Made by a program: the position numbers and the translations under genes. Below the pieces are notes generated by a model. The model searched no databases and was not told the DNA's origin. It saw nothing but the letters and a program-made list of their open reading frames with translations. A stretch of DNA of 64,000 bases from Arbacia lixula (taxonomy: Eukaryota > Echinodermata > Echinoidea > Arbacioida > Arbaciidae), in assembly GCA_963669155.1 (NCBI GenBank), contig OZ022588.1:18737938-18801937 (forward strand), read 5' to 3'. This document shows positions 13,201 to 28,200 of this stretch, in pieces (position 1 is the first letter of the stretch; every line of letters begins with the position of its first letter).

Positions 13201-16200
13201 GTTCTTTGGGTGCCACTGGTGCATATTTGAAGCAGTAATGCATACAAATCGCATAGAGCAGCATTTTGTCTGGAACAAGGAGGGCAAACCTAGCCAAGCT
13301 CACCGATAGCTCCATCAAACACCTCAGCCATAACACCAAACTCAATCTCCGAGCAGTTGACCCTAGCCTGGCCTAATGGGTCAGCAGTCATTGCAGCTTC
13401 CCAGCAGGTCTCCATGGCCTCTCTGGATGCCTGGCTGGTCTGGTTGGACATAAAGATCTCCAGTGCCGCCAGGTCAGGCAACAACACAACCTGGGGATGA
13501 GATGTGTAATGGGGAGGAAAGGAGGAAGAGCATTGTCATACACATATGGGTGCCACTCATTTGGACGCCCAAAAATATGATGGGTGGATTTGATATGACG
13601 TAATGAATTTCCTGTGCACTTTCTGTATGTAATGGTGACCTTGCATTGATTGATCTTAAACGGTACATGCTAAAAGGTAAGTCCCTTTTGATAAAGAAAA
13701 AAATCTCTCCTTATTGCGCACATTTAAATATATCAATATATATGATTTTACTGAAACTAATCTGTTCATTGTTTGTTTGCTGTTATTGACAACAACTTTT
13801 TATTTGTATATTTCCTTTGTACAGTTATGCTTGTGTCCATGGTATCTATGTGAACATAGGTCACCCCTAGAAAGAAAAATTCAAAATGATACAGCTACAC
13901 TTTTTAAAGAAGACTGAATCATCAATAAAATAAGAAAATAAATAAAATCATCATGGTATAAACTGTTCCTTGAAGTTAAATCAAGCTGAAAGATATCTCT
14001 TCAACATGGAAAAGGACTCTCTGTTACCAAGTCAACAGTTATTTCACTTACAGAGTCCAGAAGGAGCTCTGCTGTTGTCAGCCCACTGTCCGCTACTCCA
14101 AGGTTAATGATGATATCATATGATGTGTCACCACGGAGACACTGGGTCGGCAACTGAAAGGCACCTACAGAAATTTAAGTTAAAAATGAAAGGTCCTTAA
14201 GCATTCAATAGATGCACAAACGATCATGGTTTCTTTGCAGTGTAGATATACACTACACAAACTAACCTTACGCAGTCTTTTGGTATGGTTGCCCCCTCCT
14301 GCACAGACAATGAAGTATTGCCATAATCCCTAATTGCTTTAAGTAAGAATACATCCTCTTTGGAAGTAATAAGATAAGGAGTGTTACATATAATACCGGC
14401 TCCCATTTTATTCATCATTTATGTCAATGATGTGGGCAATTGTACCATTTATTCAAATTCTCCAGATATGAAGATGACACTAGCGTACAGTGGAGCCGGT
14501 AAGCAACTTCCATCATGATTGCAATCAAAGGCAGTCAGCTCCATGAGTTTGTAGACTTAATGACTGCAATATACTGCATTTACCCACTCAGGTTGGAAGT
14601 TGTCTCAATGTGATCCATCTAATTAACAAAACACTTCCAATCATTAGCCAAACTCATTTTGAAGGGGTCAACACTTATCTATATTACATTATATAGTAAC
14701 ATTCTTGATGACATACATACCTCCATACTCTGTTGAGGTAAGGTCAACCAAAGTGGTTGAAGTGCCAGAGTTCAACGACCCTTGACATTCAAACTGGGTG
14801 GGGATCTGCTGGTTGATTTCTACATTGACATTGCTCCAGTCAGATGTGGTCTGTAAAATAATAGTTGTACATTTCAAGTCAGGTTCACTTGAATACTAAA
14901 ATTATACGCATATCAATCTATTTATTCCATTAAAAAATTATTGATAATTTATTTGTTCCTATCAACAATTGTTTATATTACCTCCTGAACGGATACTTGA
15001 AATATGTGAGAACTTCAACATGGCTTTCACAAATTGCGTTCTTCAAATCACATATTTTATACAGTACATGTACTTCACAGAAGCACTGGAGCAAAATAAA
15101 CACAAATGTAATAAAAAATATTAATCAATCCACTTTGCATAAATCTTTCCCCCATGAAGTGATCCCTTCTTGGATTTGATGGGCAGGTGCCTCATAATAT
15201 TTCATGTCATGTGCTTTTCCTTGAAGGAATCCATCATTTTCTGATTTTACTTCAATGTGTAAATTGTTAATTTTCATATTTCTTCTCTGATGACAATAAA
15301 ATTTTAACTTCAATTGAACAATTGGTTGTTGTCATGGATGACTGTCCACATTGTATTTTTTTTTTCATAAAACTTGTCACAATCCCACTTGCCCACATGT
15401 GTGTAATTTGGCTTCCATTCACAGTACTCTTTCATCCTCTCATGCTACATCATGAACCTGAGGGCCATTGAACCAAAACTTGAAGATTTCTGCCAGTGGT
15501 GGTTCAACCAAGCTCTCACCCAGATGACCAGCTAGCTTTCACATGAAAGATGAGATTATATGCTTATTTCCTTACTTATGCACAAAAATCCCAGCAAGAT
15601 GTGTTTGCCTTGCAAACATGCCTTGCGTAAACGCATATTCAGGGCTGCCAACCTTTGAAAGTCAAAATTCATATTCTGCATCTCAAAAATTCGTATCTTG
15701 CCATCAAAATTCGTATTTTTAATGATGAAGGTAGTAAGTCTAAGCCTGTGACTAAACAAATACACTGTATTATCTGTTTAGTTCTACTCACTGACCAACT
15801 GCCACTGACAGCTGATCGGCAGCTAGCTAGCAGTGTGTAGCACTACTGCTAGTGCAGTGCAGCACAGTACAGTGCACCACTACACTGAGCCTGAGTCTAG
15901 CTTTCCTTCCCAAGAGTTTGGGGAGAAAACTTAGCTAGTGGTAGGGGTTACAAAATCGTAAATTTTCGATCTTTTTTTTTCTCTAAATGATATGGAAATG
16001 TTCTTTAAACAACCTGAATATCATTAAAATGCACCATAAACGATATTCTAGTGTCCAACACTTACATTCCAGGTCTCAGTTTCTTCCTATCTTGCAGTGA
16101 TTTGAGGCAGATTTCGCCATTTTTTTCAGCTCTTCATCTTTAGCCTGGTCTAGTTCATTATTTCAAAAGGGTACTAATATCTGTGTTGTGAGGGACCAGT

Positions 16201-19200
16201 GTGTAGAATTTGAACAGCTTGCCTCCCCAGAGTTCTGGGGGAAACTCGGCGAGCGAAAAGGGTTAAAAAATCATAAATTTTCATTTTTTTTTCTTTTCCC
16301 AAATGTTATGAAAATGTTCTTAGAAGAACCTGACCATGATTATAAAGCACTATAAATGTTATTCTAGCGATATACACATACATTCCATGTTCCAGTTTCT
16401 TCCTATCTTGCAGTAATTTGAGTGAATTTCTCCACCTTTTTATATCTCTTAGCCTGGAAAGGTTGGCCTAGTTCATTAGTTCATAGGGGTTCAAGTATCT
16501 ATGTTGTGAGGGACCAACTAGTGTGTGCTGAATGCATTGCCATTGGGATGAGTGACGTGGATGCAGTCGGCAGTCAGGTGTTACTGAAACAGCTACCTGA
16601 TTGGCTGAATAATTCTACGATGCTTAGGGGTAGTTTATTAATGCTAACCATAACATTTTACTTTACAAATATATACTTATAAGGTGGTCAACTCCAGGAC
16701 TATGCTGGTAATGCTTGCAACAACGAGAGTGAATATTACCCCTTTCATGCCATATTTTCGCTAGCTAAGGCGCTACTTTCGTCCTTTATTTTATTTTGCT
16801 GTGAATTCGTACTTTTATGATGCGCTTTCGTATTTTCGTATTCTCTTCCGATTTTGGTAACAAATACGATTTTTTCGTAATGGTTGGCAGCTCTGTTAGG
16901 GTACAAGTATCTATGTTGTAAGGGACCAACTAGTGTGTGCTGAATGTACATGTATTGCCAATGGAATGAGTGTCGTGAATGCAGTCGGCAATCAGGTGTT
17001 ACAGAAAGAGCTACGTGATTGGCTGAATCAATCTACGATGCTTAGGGGTAGTTTATTAATGATAACCATAACATTTTACTTTACAAATATATTATCATAA
17101 TAGTGGTCAACTGAGTTAGCTGTAGTACTTCAACCAGCAAACATCATGTCTCCTGACTGTCTGTAAAACCGTGACGAAAAGTCTGAAATTCATCAGTTAG
17201 CAGCCTTATTTCTGGCGCTCCTATTTGGCGGGAAATTTCAAATCGCCCGATCAGCAGTCGTCGGACATACGGACACTGACCCCTCAGCTGACCGTCGGGA
17301 CCGCGTCATCTTGGTCATCGAACGCAGCGTCATTCACCCAAGTCTTCCACGACCGCATACTGTAGTATATCCCATTCCGTTTGTCAGCTCACACTTAGCT
17401 TTGGTAAGGCCCGGTTCAAAGGTAAGAGTCATCTCGACCCGACCCACCTTTTTCTGCACCATTTCTAACACCTTTATCTAATCATAATCTACCTCCATCT
17501 TGTCAGCTTTTCACCCTTTCTCCCTCATTAATGAATTTCTGACTTGAAATCGTTTGATCTTTTTCGTTTAACATGGCTTCGGCCTCCTCAGGCGAGGAGA
17601 ACTATGAGGAATATGTTTCGGCAATTTACGCGCGCTCGACTCCAATGAAAAAAAAAAAAACAGAAAAGGGAGAAGAAGAACGGGAGACGGAAAATGAAAG
17701 TGAAAGGGAAGAAACGATGAAATGGCAAACCGCTACTAGTCCTAGAGGCAGAAAGAAAAGACCAAGAACGAGCACCCTAACAGAATCACCTAAAAAAGAA
17801 AATGAGACAGCGAAAGGAAAAGACTCGGTAATCAACAATAAAACACAATTGACGGCCACCATTACGGGCGTGGAAGCCAATATAGCCAAAGCTAACCCCA
17901 TTAAAATCGCTCAATCCCTTCACCAAAATATCGGCCATGTTAAAAAATTCGTACGAAACCAAAAAACAATCCACGTAACCTGTTTTCATACCAAACAATA
18001 CGCCATGCTTCTATCAATCACACATCTCGCGGGAACTGAAGTTAAGATAAGTGAGTTTAATCCGAACGCAAATCAAAAGAAAGGAGCTATAAAGGTAAGT
18101 ACAGACATTACCGAACTGGAACTTCTTGAACACCTTAAAAGTGAAAAGGTTAGCCACGTACGACGATTTAAGAGGAGAATAGATGGGGTATTGAAGAATA
18201 CCCCATCTGTTCTCCTCACTTTTGAGCGCAATACTGTACCTAAAGAAATAACCTTCGCCTACGAGTTATACAAAGTGGAGGATTACGTCCCCCCCGTTCC
18301 AAGGTGTTACAAATGCCAAAGGTTTGGACATACACAGGAGCGCTGCTCAAACAATGTGCGTTGTGTGCGCTGCGGGGGCAGCCACTCATTTAATGACTGT
18401 CCCAACAAAGATAATCCAACCTGCTGCAGATGCAACCAAAATCATTCTGCTGCGTATAAAGGTTGCTCTGGGTATAAGGACGCCATAAAAATCCAGCAGA
18501 TTAAACTAAACGAAAAAATCTCTTACGCAGATGCGACAAAAAACTTTCATGCCGCCAAGCGTGAAATGTCATTGAAAGTACCCACAGAGGTAAGTACCAG
18601 TATCCCTCAAGCTCAACCAACAATCGCCCCGCCCCCACTTCCTCAACGCCCTTCCACTTCCAAACATTCGGTACCACACAACAACGGTGCTACCAATGCT
18701 AGTACCCAACCACTCCCTTCTACACAACCCAAACAGATGACAATAGGAACCCAAAACGATGAAGCTGGTACTAGCAATGAAACCTATCAAGTTCCCATCA
18801 CTATTAACCCCATCGACTTTTTATCTTTCATTGTACATGTTATTAATAACATGAATCCAAATTCTTCTAACTCTAACAAAATCAGTCTTGTCATCGATGC
18901 TGCCCAAAAATACTTAAATATACCGGCAGTCTCTCCCTAAGGAGTTCAAACTCGACTTACAGCATGAATAGGGGGCTTTTGTTTACTCGCTCCCTCTGGT
19001 TTAAACCCAGACCGTTTTTAGTCTTTTCGTTTATCATGATTCATATCTTACAGTGTAATGCTCAGAGCATGAACGCACATGGAATGGAATTCTATTATTC
19101 GATGTTACGGGGCAGTGAAACACCATATATTATATGTCTCCAAGAAACATGGTTTCATGATTTCAATACTCTTGATTTTCCGAACTACACTTTATTAACA

Positions 19201-22200
19201 AAAAACAGAGCAGATAATCACGGAGGGCTAGCTTTTTATATTCATAACTCAATACCTTATGATATCATAGATACTCCTCCAGGAAAAGAATTCCAAAAAG
19301 TCAATATATATCTCGATCATGTCTTCTCAATTGTAAATTATTATAACCCCTGCAAAAAAATAGAAGCTGAAGATTTGAGGCTCTTGCTTCATAACTTGAA
19401 AGATAATTATGTTATATGTGGTGACTTCAACTCGCATAATATTATATGGGGAAGTGACCATACAGATAGCAATGGCAAAACTATTGAGGAGTTTATTACC
19501 GCAAATGATATTGTAATAGTTAACAATGGCTCCCCTACCAGATTAGACCCACACTCTGGAAAATATTCAAACACTGATCTTACTCTGGCTTCGAAAGCTA
19601 TATCGAGCAAATGTCAGTGGAGCGTTACAAACGACTGTTTTGGTAGCGACCACCTTCTTTTAAATTGTCATATAGGAGTACCTCTTCCACCAAGCGCTAA
19701 CTGCACCAATCCTAAGAGCAATATTTCTTTTAAGAATGCTGATTGGAAAAAGTATAAAAAGTCAATAACTAAATACTTTGGTGCAATTTGCCATACGACA
19801 TACTCAAACTTAAACATACAAGGTAAATATGATTTTATAGTAGAGGCAATACTGAAATCTGCATCAGAAATTCTTCGTAAAACGAAGGAAAGTAAGTTCA
19901 AAGATCCGGTTCCCTGGTGGAATGAATCCTGTAAAAAAGCTATACAAGAAAGAAAAACTGCTAGGAATAAGCTTAACAGACGATCTTTTTCCTCGGATGA
20001 TGTTTTATCCTATACAGACAAAAAACGAATTGCACAGAAAATTATTCGCAACGCTGGACAGGAATATTGGATTTCCAAAAGCAAAAACATGAATCGGATG
20101 ACAGATCTGGGTGAAGTATGGAACAAAGTTAAACGCATTAGAAATAGCAAAAAGAAAATACCAGATCTAATCGTAAATGAAAAACCTATTACTACACCAA
20201 AAGATAAGTCCGAAATCTTCTTGGACATCTTCAGTAATAACATTTCAAACTTAAATTTAAGAAACATCTCAAAAGAATGAAGACGATTTCTTTCAGAAAG
20301 TAGATATACATTTAGATGATGAAACAAATGAAGATCTAAATAAACCTTTCACACTATGGGAATTAACGGAAGCTCTGAGAGCAATGAAAGATACAGCACC
20401 TGGTCAGGATGGAATCCGATCATGCCTGATCACTAACCTACCAGAACCTTTACATAAGTACCTCTTAAATTTATTCAATGAAATATGGGAGAATTCTATT
20501 TTGCCATGCCAATGGACTCATGCCATTTTAATTCCAGTTCTAAAACAAGGTAAAAACCCAGTTAATCCAAATTCCTACCGTCCCATATCTCTTACCCCAG
20601 TACTTTGTAAGCTAATGGAAAGATTGGTTAAAAATCGTCTGTCCTGGTTTATTGAACGATATGATTTGATTACGCCCTTACAGGCGGGTTTTAGAAAGGA
20701 GAGAAGTACAACAGACCGTGTTATTAGACTAGAAACTGACATCCATAAAGCTTTAGCAAACAAAGAATATACAGTTGCAGTGTTTCTAGATCTAGAAAAA
20801 GCGTATGACATGTTGTGGCGTCGGGGACTCGTTATCAAATTATATGAAAAAGGCATTACTGGAAATATTCTCAAATGGATCGATTCCTTTTTAAAAATCA
20901 GAACTTGTCAAACAAGATTAGAGGGACAACTCTCATCTCACAAAGTACTAGAATGTGGAATTCCACAAGGCAGCGTATTTAGCCCTTTACTCTTTAATTT
21001 TATGACAAATGATTTTTCTAATGTCTCAAATACAGTAAACATTTCCATTTATGCTGATGAAATCTTTTTGTAGACAAATATAAATTCTATCTTGAAACTC
21101 GAAAAGAGAACCACCCAACAAAAGAGGTTTTGAAAAGTTGCTGGCAATATGAATATGACAAATGGCCCGAAGGTAAAGGACCAATACGCAACAGAGCATG
21201 TAAATTACAGGTCTCTCTGTTGGAAAATTGGCTAAAAAAGCTGCCCTAAAAGAAAATATTGACATAGCAGTCCCCAGATGCAGAAAAGAACTAGTTAATC
21301 ACATGATTTATTTTTACAAACAAATTTGGCAAATGCAGTGGGATTCCAATACAACGGGTAGATTCTTTTACTCTCTTCAACCTATTATACAACCAAAATC
21401 TCAGATCAATCTCAGTAACAGAAGAGATGAGAAAATCATACACAGATTAAGACTGGGAAAGTGTAACTTAAATTTTTATAAATTTCGTCTTAACAGACAT
21501 GAAAGCGGGCTTTGCGATTACTGTAAAGTGCACGAAACAATCGAACATTTTTTACTGCATTTTAAGGAATACAAGGAGCAAAGAAAACAACTCTTTACAT
21601 GTATCCGGGAAAAAAACATAACCATAAAACATCTGTTAGGTACTAAACAGAACCATGCTCTAGTTATACATTACATCAAAACAACAGATAAATAAAAGTA
21701 TATTTGATTAAGTACTCCAGAATCAGCAAAATGACAAGGAAGTTCGTCCCACATGCGCATCCCCTTCATTCACAAATTATCATTGATTTATATGTGTGTA
21801 TGTGTATGTGTATATATGTATATGTGTATATATATTTATATATATATGTGCATGTGTGTACGTATATATGTATTGTATCTGGTTTATTTATGTATATTTA
21901 ATCACTGGAAGAGCGATCACACAAGTATGTAGTTGCCCTCCCAAACCAAACCCTTTTTTCTTACCTTTTTTTTTTTTCGAGCACACTTATGTGCTTACAG
22001 TATGTTCATCTGGAAAAGTAGTTACATGCATGTGGTTTGAAATTGTTTCGAAATTGTTTCAACATTGTTTGTGGTTTGAAATTGTTTTGAGGAAATAAAA
22101 TGAAGTATAGTTTGTTGTTTATCGCTGTTTGTTCCCCTCTTCTGTGTGTGTATGTATGTGTGTATGTCTAGATATACCCATGACATCTTGCTATATCATA

Positions 22201-25200
22201 TATCAAAAAGCATGAAACAAGGTGAGCAGAATAATAAACATTTTATTCTTGTGTCTTGTGTCTTGTGCATTGCATTAAGATATCAATTACAGTAGTTCGA
22301 TCAGTAGCTGTCTCAAAGGGATAGTTTTGAGACCAATCACTTTTTTGTACATTCTCTAGAAGCATGAATACATGATTATCAGATCGTTCCCATAGATTAA
22401 ATTTGTTGTTCTTTGTTCTACAGTATCTATATGAGAGAACGTTAACAAGGTTGCACTTGCCTCTCACAGGAACTACAAATGCTAAACATGTTACAGTATT
22501 TACAGTATCCAAAACATTATGCTCTTTTCCTTTTTTTTTTTTTTTTTTTTCTTTTTCTCGATCTCCTTCTCCCTCAGTCTGTAGTTTTTGTATTATACAT
22601 GTCAAAAGAAAGTAAGAACTGTTTTTTTTTTTTTTTTTTTTTTTTTTTTTGAGAAAAATATGCTCGCTGAAAATCGTGAGAGAAAAAGAGTTAAATGAAT
22701 TATCAAAGAAAAAAAAAATGTAACAATCAACTTCTAATCAACTTCAATGCACCTCTAACAAAAATTATTAACAACATAAATTCTAAACAGTAAACTAAAC
22801 AAACAAACTTAATATGCAGAGTACAGGGTCGTAGACTCCTTTCCGGAGAGCCAGCCACCTCCTCAGTGACGTGTAGCTGCTTTCGACCCACTACAATGCC
22901 GGCGTGTACATAATCTGGTGTGATTGAACACGCGCCTAAAATCAACCAGCAACAACAACAACAACAGCATGGTTATAATGGTTATGTGTGCCACGACGAA
23001 AGTACTTATAACTCCTTTCATGCCACATTTTCGCTCGTGGAGAGGCAACTTTTGTCCTTTTTAGTGAGTTATTTTATTTTGCCGTGAAATCGTACTTTTA
23101 TGATGCGCTTTCGTACTTTCGTATTCTCTTCCGATTTTCGTAACAAATACGATTTTTCGTAACAGTTGGCAGCTCTGCATATTAATCATACAAACACAGT
23201 ACATAAATCTATGAGGCCCGTGTTGGTGGATGGATCTATCAGACTACAGATAAAGTGTGTTTCCTTTCTACTTCCTTCTTGATCTTTCCATCTTTTACTT
23301 TACCTCATAGCGTATGACCAGGGCATAATCCTGAGTTTGAGGGACGCTAATCCCAGAGAAGGTCACCATCGTTGATGCCGGGACCACCGCAAACCCAGGC
23401 CCTGTATGACGAGCATCACTCCCAAGAGCCTGTTCTCTGATAGACACAGCCTGTGGATAGAAATTAAATATCAAGGAGGTCACTGCAAAGGTCACTGTGA
23501 GGTCACTGCTGGTCATGAGGACCATTACAAAGCCTGGCCCTGTGTGGTGAGCATCACTCCAAAGAGCCCAATATCTGCTATACAGCAAAGTAAGAATGGA
23601 GGGGGTCACTATGAAGGTCACAATGAAGGTCACAGCTAAAGTCACTGCTGTTGATGAGGAGAGACAAAACCTGGCCCTGTACGTGTTACAAGCTTAATTC
23701 TGAAGAAACTGGGCTCTGACAGACACAGTTTGAGGATAGATGGTAAGAATTATGGAGGTCACTGTGAAGGTCAAAGTGGAGATCACTGTCGGTGATGAGG
23801 GGACCACTACAAAGCTAGGCCCTGTGTACATCACCCAACTGTTCTCTGATAGACACAGTATTATGTTATTAGGTAAAGAGTAATTCTCTAGAAATTATTC
23901 TGTATACACCGAACTTATGGACAGCAAGTTACATTAATCCACTCATGCAAAGTAGTCGAACAGAGAACTGCCTTGGATCTTGTACAGTCAAATATATCAA
24001 TATTGTTCAATGAAAAAAGAAATTAAAACTTTATACATGTTACTTTAATGCAGGTTTCAATGAGAAAACTTCTTCAAGAGAAACAAAACTTTTGGTCTCT
24101 ACAGACGGTGAGATGGTTGCTGAAGCAGGTTTCAATGTATTAACAAATTGCACATTGTATAAATCTGACTGTGTTCATGCAGTGGGGAAAAGACTACAGT
24201 ATGAAACAAGTTCCTCGGGAGCAGGCCTTTTGAGTATTATCTTTTTTATATGATGATGATGGCATATCCATATGAGGACATTACTGCAGCAACAATTTGC
24301 CTGTACAGATGTCTATCCTGTGCTATCTGCCCGCTGCAAAAAGAGGCATCCCTAGCTGGCCTTTCACACCCTGCTCCCAGCTTATTCTCTGCTTTCCTCT
24401 TGAACAATTCCCAGGTACTACCTCAACCATAAATTTCCTTTCCAGAATATGATGACGCTTCAAGTGACCAAAGTACTGTAATTTTTATACATACCTGATC
24501 AAATATTGCAGTCTCTGCCTCGGCACTAATCCCATCAAGTCGAGGGACGTAGAAGCCAGGGAGAGTGTCGTTGCAGGCCCGGCCCACGATGTTAGCCCTG
24601 CATGTGCATGCCCCCGTCACTGGGTCACATGACCCACTGATTGCAGCCCCGGGGTCGCAGTCACATGGTGTGCAACCGACAGGGTCGGAGGGGTCAAGGT
24701 TGAACGTCCCTAGCTGTGAGGGCAGGGGAGGGAGTAAAAAGCATGCAGCATGGAGATTACTACAGTGAATGCAAATACTTATTGGATGCCCTTGAGTGGT
24801 TTACCAGATATATTGCATTCAGCTAGCATAAATATAGTACAAATTGAAAATTAGTACAATCTTCATGCTAGCTGAATGCAATATGTCAGGTATACCACAA
24901 ACAATTTCTTTTTTTCAAAGATGACTTGCTTAAGTAAGGTAAAATAACAAGTCAATTGGTTTGTAGAGGATTGCTGTAACTATGATTAACATTTAATCTG
25001 GAATTTATGCTTTGGAAAGACTTTTTTTTATGAGAATTTATGCAAAGGATCAATAATTTTGTTATTCCTACTATGCTAGCTTGAAACTTTTGTGCCCACG
25101 ACAAACAATCAAATATCATTATCATTACACAAGCAAACATCAAAAGTCCATCAGTGACTTGGGTTAAGGTCTGAGGGGGTATTCACAAATTCAAAAGTTT

Positions 25201-28200
25201 TCTCCGAAGTTTCCACCTAACTCCCCAGGTAAGTTAAGGAGGTGCCTTGGAGAGACTACAATGGTATTCAAGAATGACCTTCTAGGACGCTCTAAGTGCA
25301 AATCATGGAGGGTTTGACCATACCAAGTACGCATTTCTTAACCAATGGAGGGAAGTGTTATATTCATATAATATTCATGCTGAGTAATTGCTTACCTTGT
25401 CTCACTCTCTGTTTTTTTCCAAAATAAATATATTTCTGATAGGCTCATCAACATTTGAGTTGAGGGAGCTAAGGTCATGGCTTAAAACTCAAATAATAGC
25501 ATTTCTTTACATTTATCTGAGGGATCTCACATTGCAGGCTTTGCTTCCTTGAACCTGACCATTTTCTCAGCATAGATGTGACGATGTATCCATATTACTC
25601 GATGGTTCAGCTCTTGTACAATCCATGTTTCACAATTGTGTTGGAAAAATATTCTATGTGTCTATGAGTTGTGGAGAAAGAATAAAATAACTAATATTAT
25701 AAAATATAATAAAATAAAATATTCATGAAACCTTACTAAGCCTAGTTAGCTACTACAGTGCATTCAGCTACATGCATTTTTAGTAACTTACTAGGCTAGT
25801 AGGGTTTCATGAATATGGCCCCTGGAAAACTGTCTCATTGCTTTGACTCCTCTTGTGCCAGTCAAAATGCTGATCTACGACAGATAAATGTACCTATGTC
25901 TGGTACTAATACAAAAACATACAATGCATTAATACCTTGCACTCGTCACAGCGGGTACCCTCCACATTATCTTTACAGATGCAAACCCCCGTCGCCTTGT
26001 CACATAGGTTGATGTTACCAGACGTGCCAACAGGATCACAGTCACATTCTACAAGAAATGGCAAATACATTTTTTTGAAATGTGAACAATCTTTGATCTA
26101 ACTGTATGTCTCATGTTGGGATTGAAACATTAAGGATAGGTCTCACGAGGTAAAAATTTGCTGATGGGCTACACAAAATTCATCTACTTATGTAAATCTG
26201 AGTCAATATGAGACCATGATACTAAACTAGGTCAATCTGTGACTTTATAACAAACTATGTCAATATGTGACCTTTTAATCAAACTAGGTCAATATGTGAA
26301 CTTTTACCTAATCTAGGTCAAAATGTGACCTTTTTCCTACACTAGGTCAATCTATGATCTTTTAATTAAACTAGGCCAATTACTCACCCTGACAACCCAG
26401 GTCATTGGAGCTCTGTAGATCATAGAAGGTGTCCATGCACTCGTTACATGGCCGTCCTTGGACATTGGTCTTGCACTCACACTGGCCGTTGGTCTCATTG
26501 CAGACAGAGTTTGGGACGGTGCCCTCTGCACTACAATTGCATGCTATACATGAGAAAAGACAGAAAAGGAATATTAATAATAGTAATTTAACCATTCCAA
26601 AAGAGTGCATAGAATACTGAAGGGTGACGGCATATGAGCATATTGTCAAGACAACAGCTTCTAAACTTTGGTGGTAGATCAAACAGCAAGATCACAGCAA
26701 GGACTCTCATCAGAAGTGTCTGACACTAGCTAGGCTAGGCAATGTCAGACCAGTGAAACGCTCACCTGAGTGATTTTGTTTAGATACAGCAACATGAATA
26801 ATAATTGATGACGCCACTTGCATACTCTATAAAAATGGTCTCTCTCCACTAATAGTCAAGAAAAAATAGAATAAGGAGAGGAGGCTACACAAGTAACTAG
26901 GAGTCAAAGGAAAAATCTACTGTCCAGGACCATTGCATCTCAAATTACAGGTTGGTTTTATATAAATATGATGATGCCACTTGTATACTCTATACAAATG
27001 GTTTCTCTCCACTAAAAGTCAAGAAAAAATGAATGAGGAGAGGAGTGACTAGGAGTCAAATGAAAAGTCTACTGACCAGGACCATTGCATCTAAAATGAC
27101 AGGTTGTTTTGTATAAATATTAATTTCAAAATGTATCTTTCAATCTCTGCAGCACAGTTGTAGGCTTTACATGCACAGAGACAGATTGAGGAAGTGAACA
27201 TTTCTTTCAAAATATGTCTTTTTTTCAATCAAATAATGCAATCATTTTCTTCATGAAATACAACATTGGTATATTAGATACATTGCAAACAATATTTAAT
27301 GTGCAATCATTAGTCAGATTTATGTAATTCCGTATATTTATACTGTAATTCTCACAAAGAGGAATCTACACTACAAGACCCTGGAAAGGTATGGTCTATA
27401 TGACAAAAAAAGTATTTTTACAAACTATACTTCAAAACAAGGTAAAAAGGCCATTTCATCACTGTATTTCTATCATCAACGTGTGCTGATAAAAAAATGT
27501 ATACATGTATACATGTAAACAATGCAGATCCACTGCAGATCCACTGGCTGTTGAATGGACACATTATGTTGCTCTATTCCAGCCCAAGGTTACATACTTG
27601 TGTACCGAAATACCCTGGACATGCTTCAATGCTGAATATTGAATGTGTTCTGTATACATGTGTACATTGTTGTCATTGCATGACTATGATACTTCTCCCT
27701 AGGCTATTGTGTGTTTTTTTAACTGTTAAAATAGCATGTCAAACTACCTGCACCCCACATGATAAGCAATGATGTAGGCAGACTCGTACATTCTAGTATC
27801 ACTAAATGCTTACCAAATCTGGCCATGTAGTATTGAGCACATGAGCATTAGAATAGAGTACATGAACATGGTCAGATGCAAGAGAAACACTTTCACAAAC
27901 AACCTGAAAATGAAATTCCCTCCACCAACAACAACACCAACACCTCTATAAGCATGCTTTTCTTTATGCATCATTAATGCCTTTCTGCACTTGGAAGTAT
28001 TACACACAAAATGTATGGCATAGCAATTAAACCTGCACAAAGCCTGTCCTAGCAAAAGCCCTAGATGCAAACCAAGATGATACAAAAATAAGTGTGAGAG
28101 TGCATGCCTCTTGACACAGGCCTTTACTAATGGTATCATGCTAAAGCAAAAAGCAAACAACACACATGTTCATGTGTAGCTGTATCAGTACTTACGCCAG

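Larger units (their letters stand above)
15639..23177. mobile_element. Composite TIR element interrupted by a LINE, 6-bp target duplication
   Basis: Left terminus CAGGGCTGCCAAC, right terminus GTTGGCAGCTCTG; the six bases CATATT directly flank both ends (15633-15638, 23178-23183). An internal copy of the right end lies at about 16750-16895. The interior left part is tandemly repeated. Superfamily not assigned; 6 bp is unusual for hAT. No transposase seen. Confidence 0.6.
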
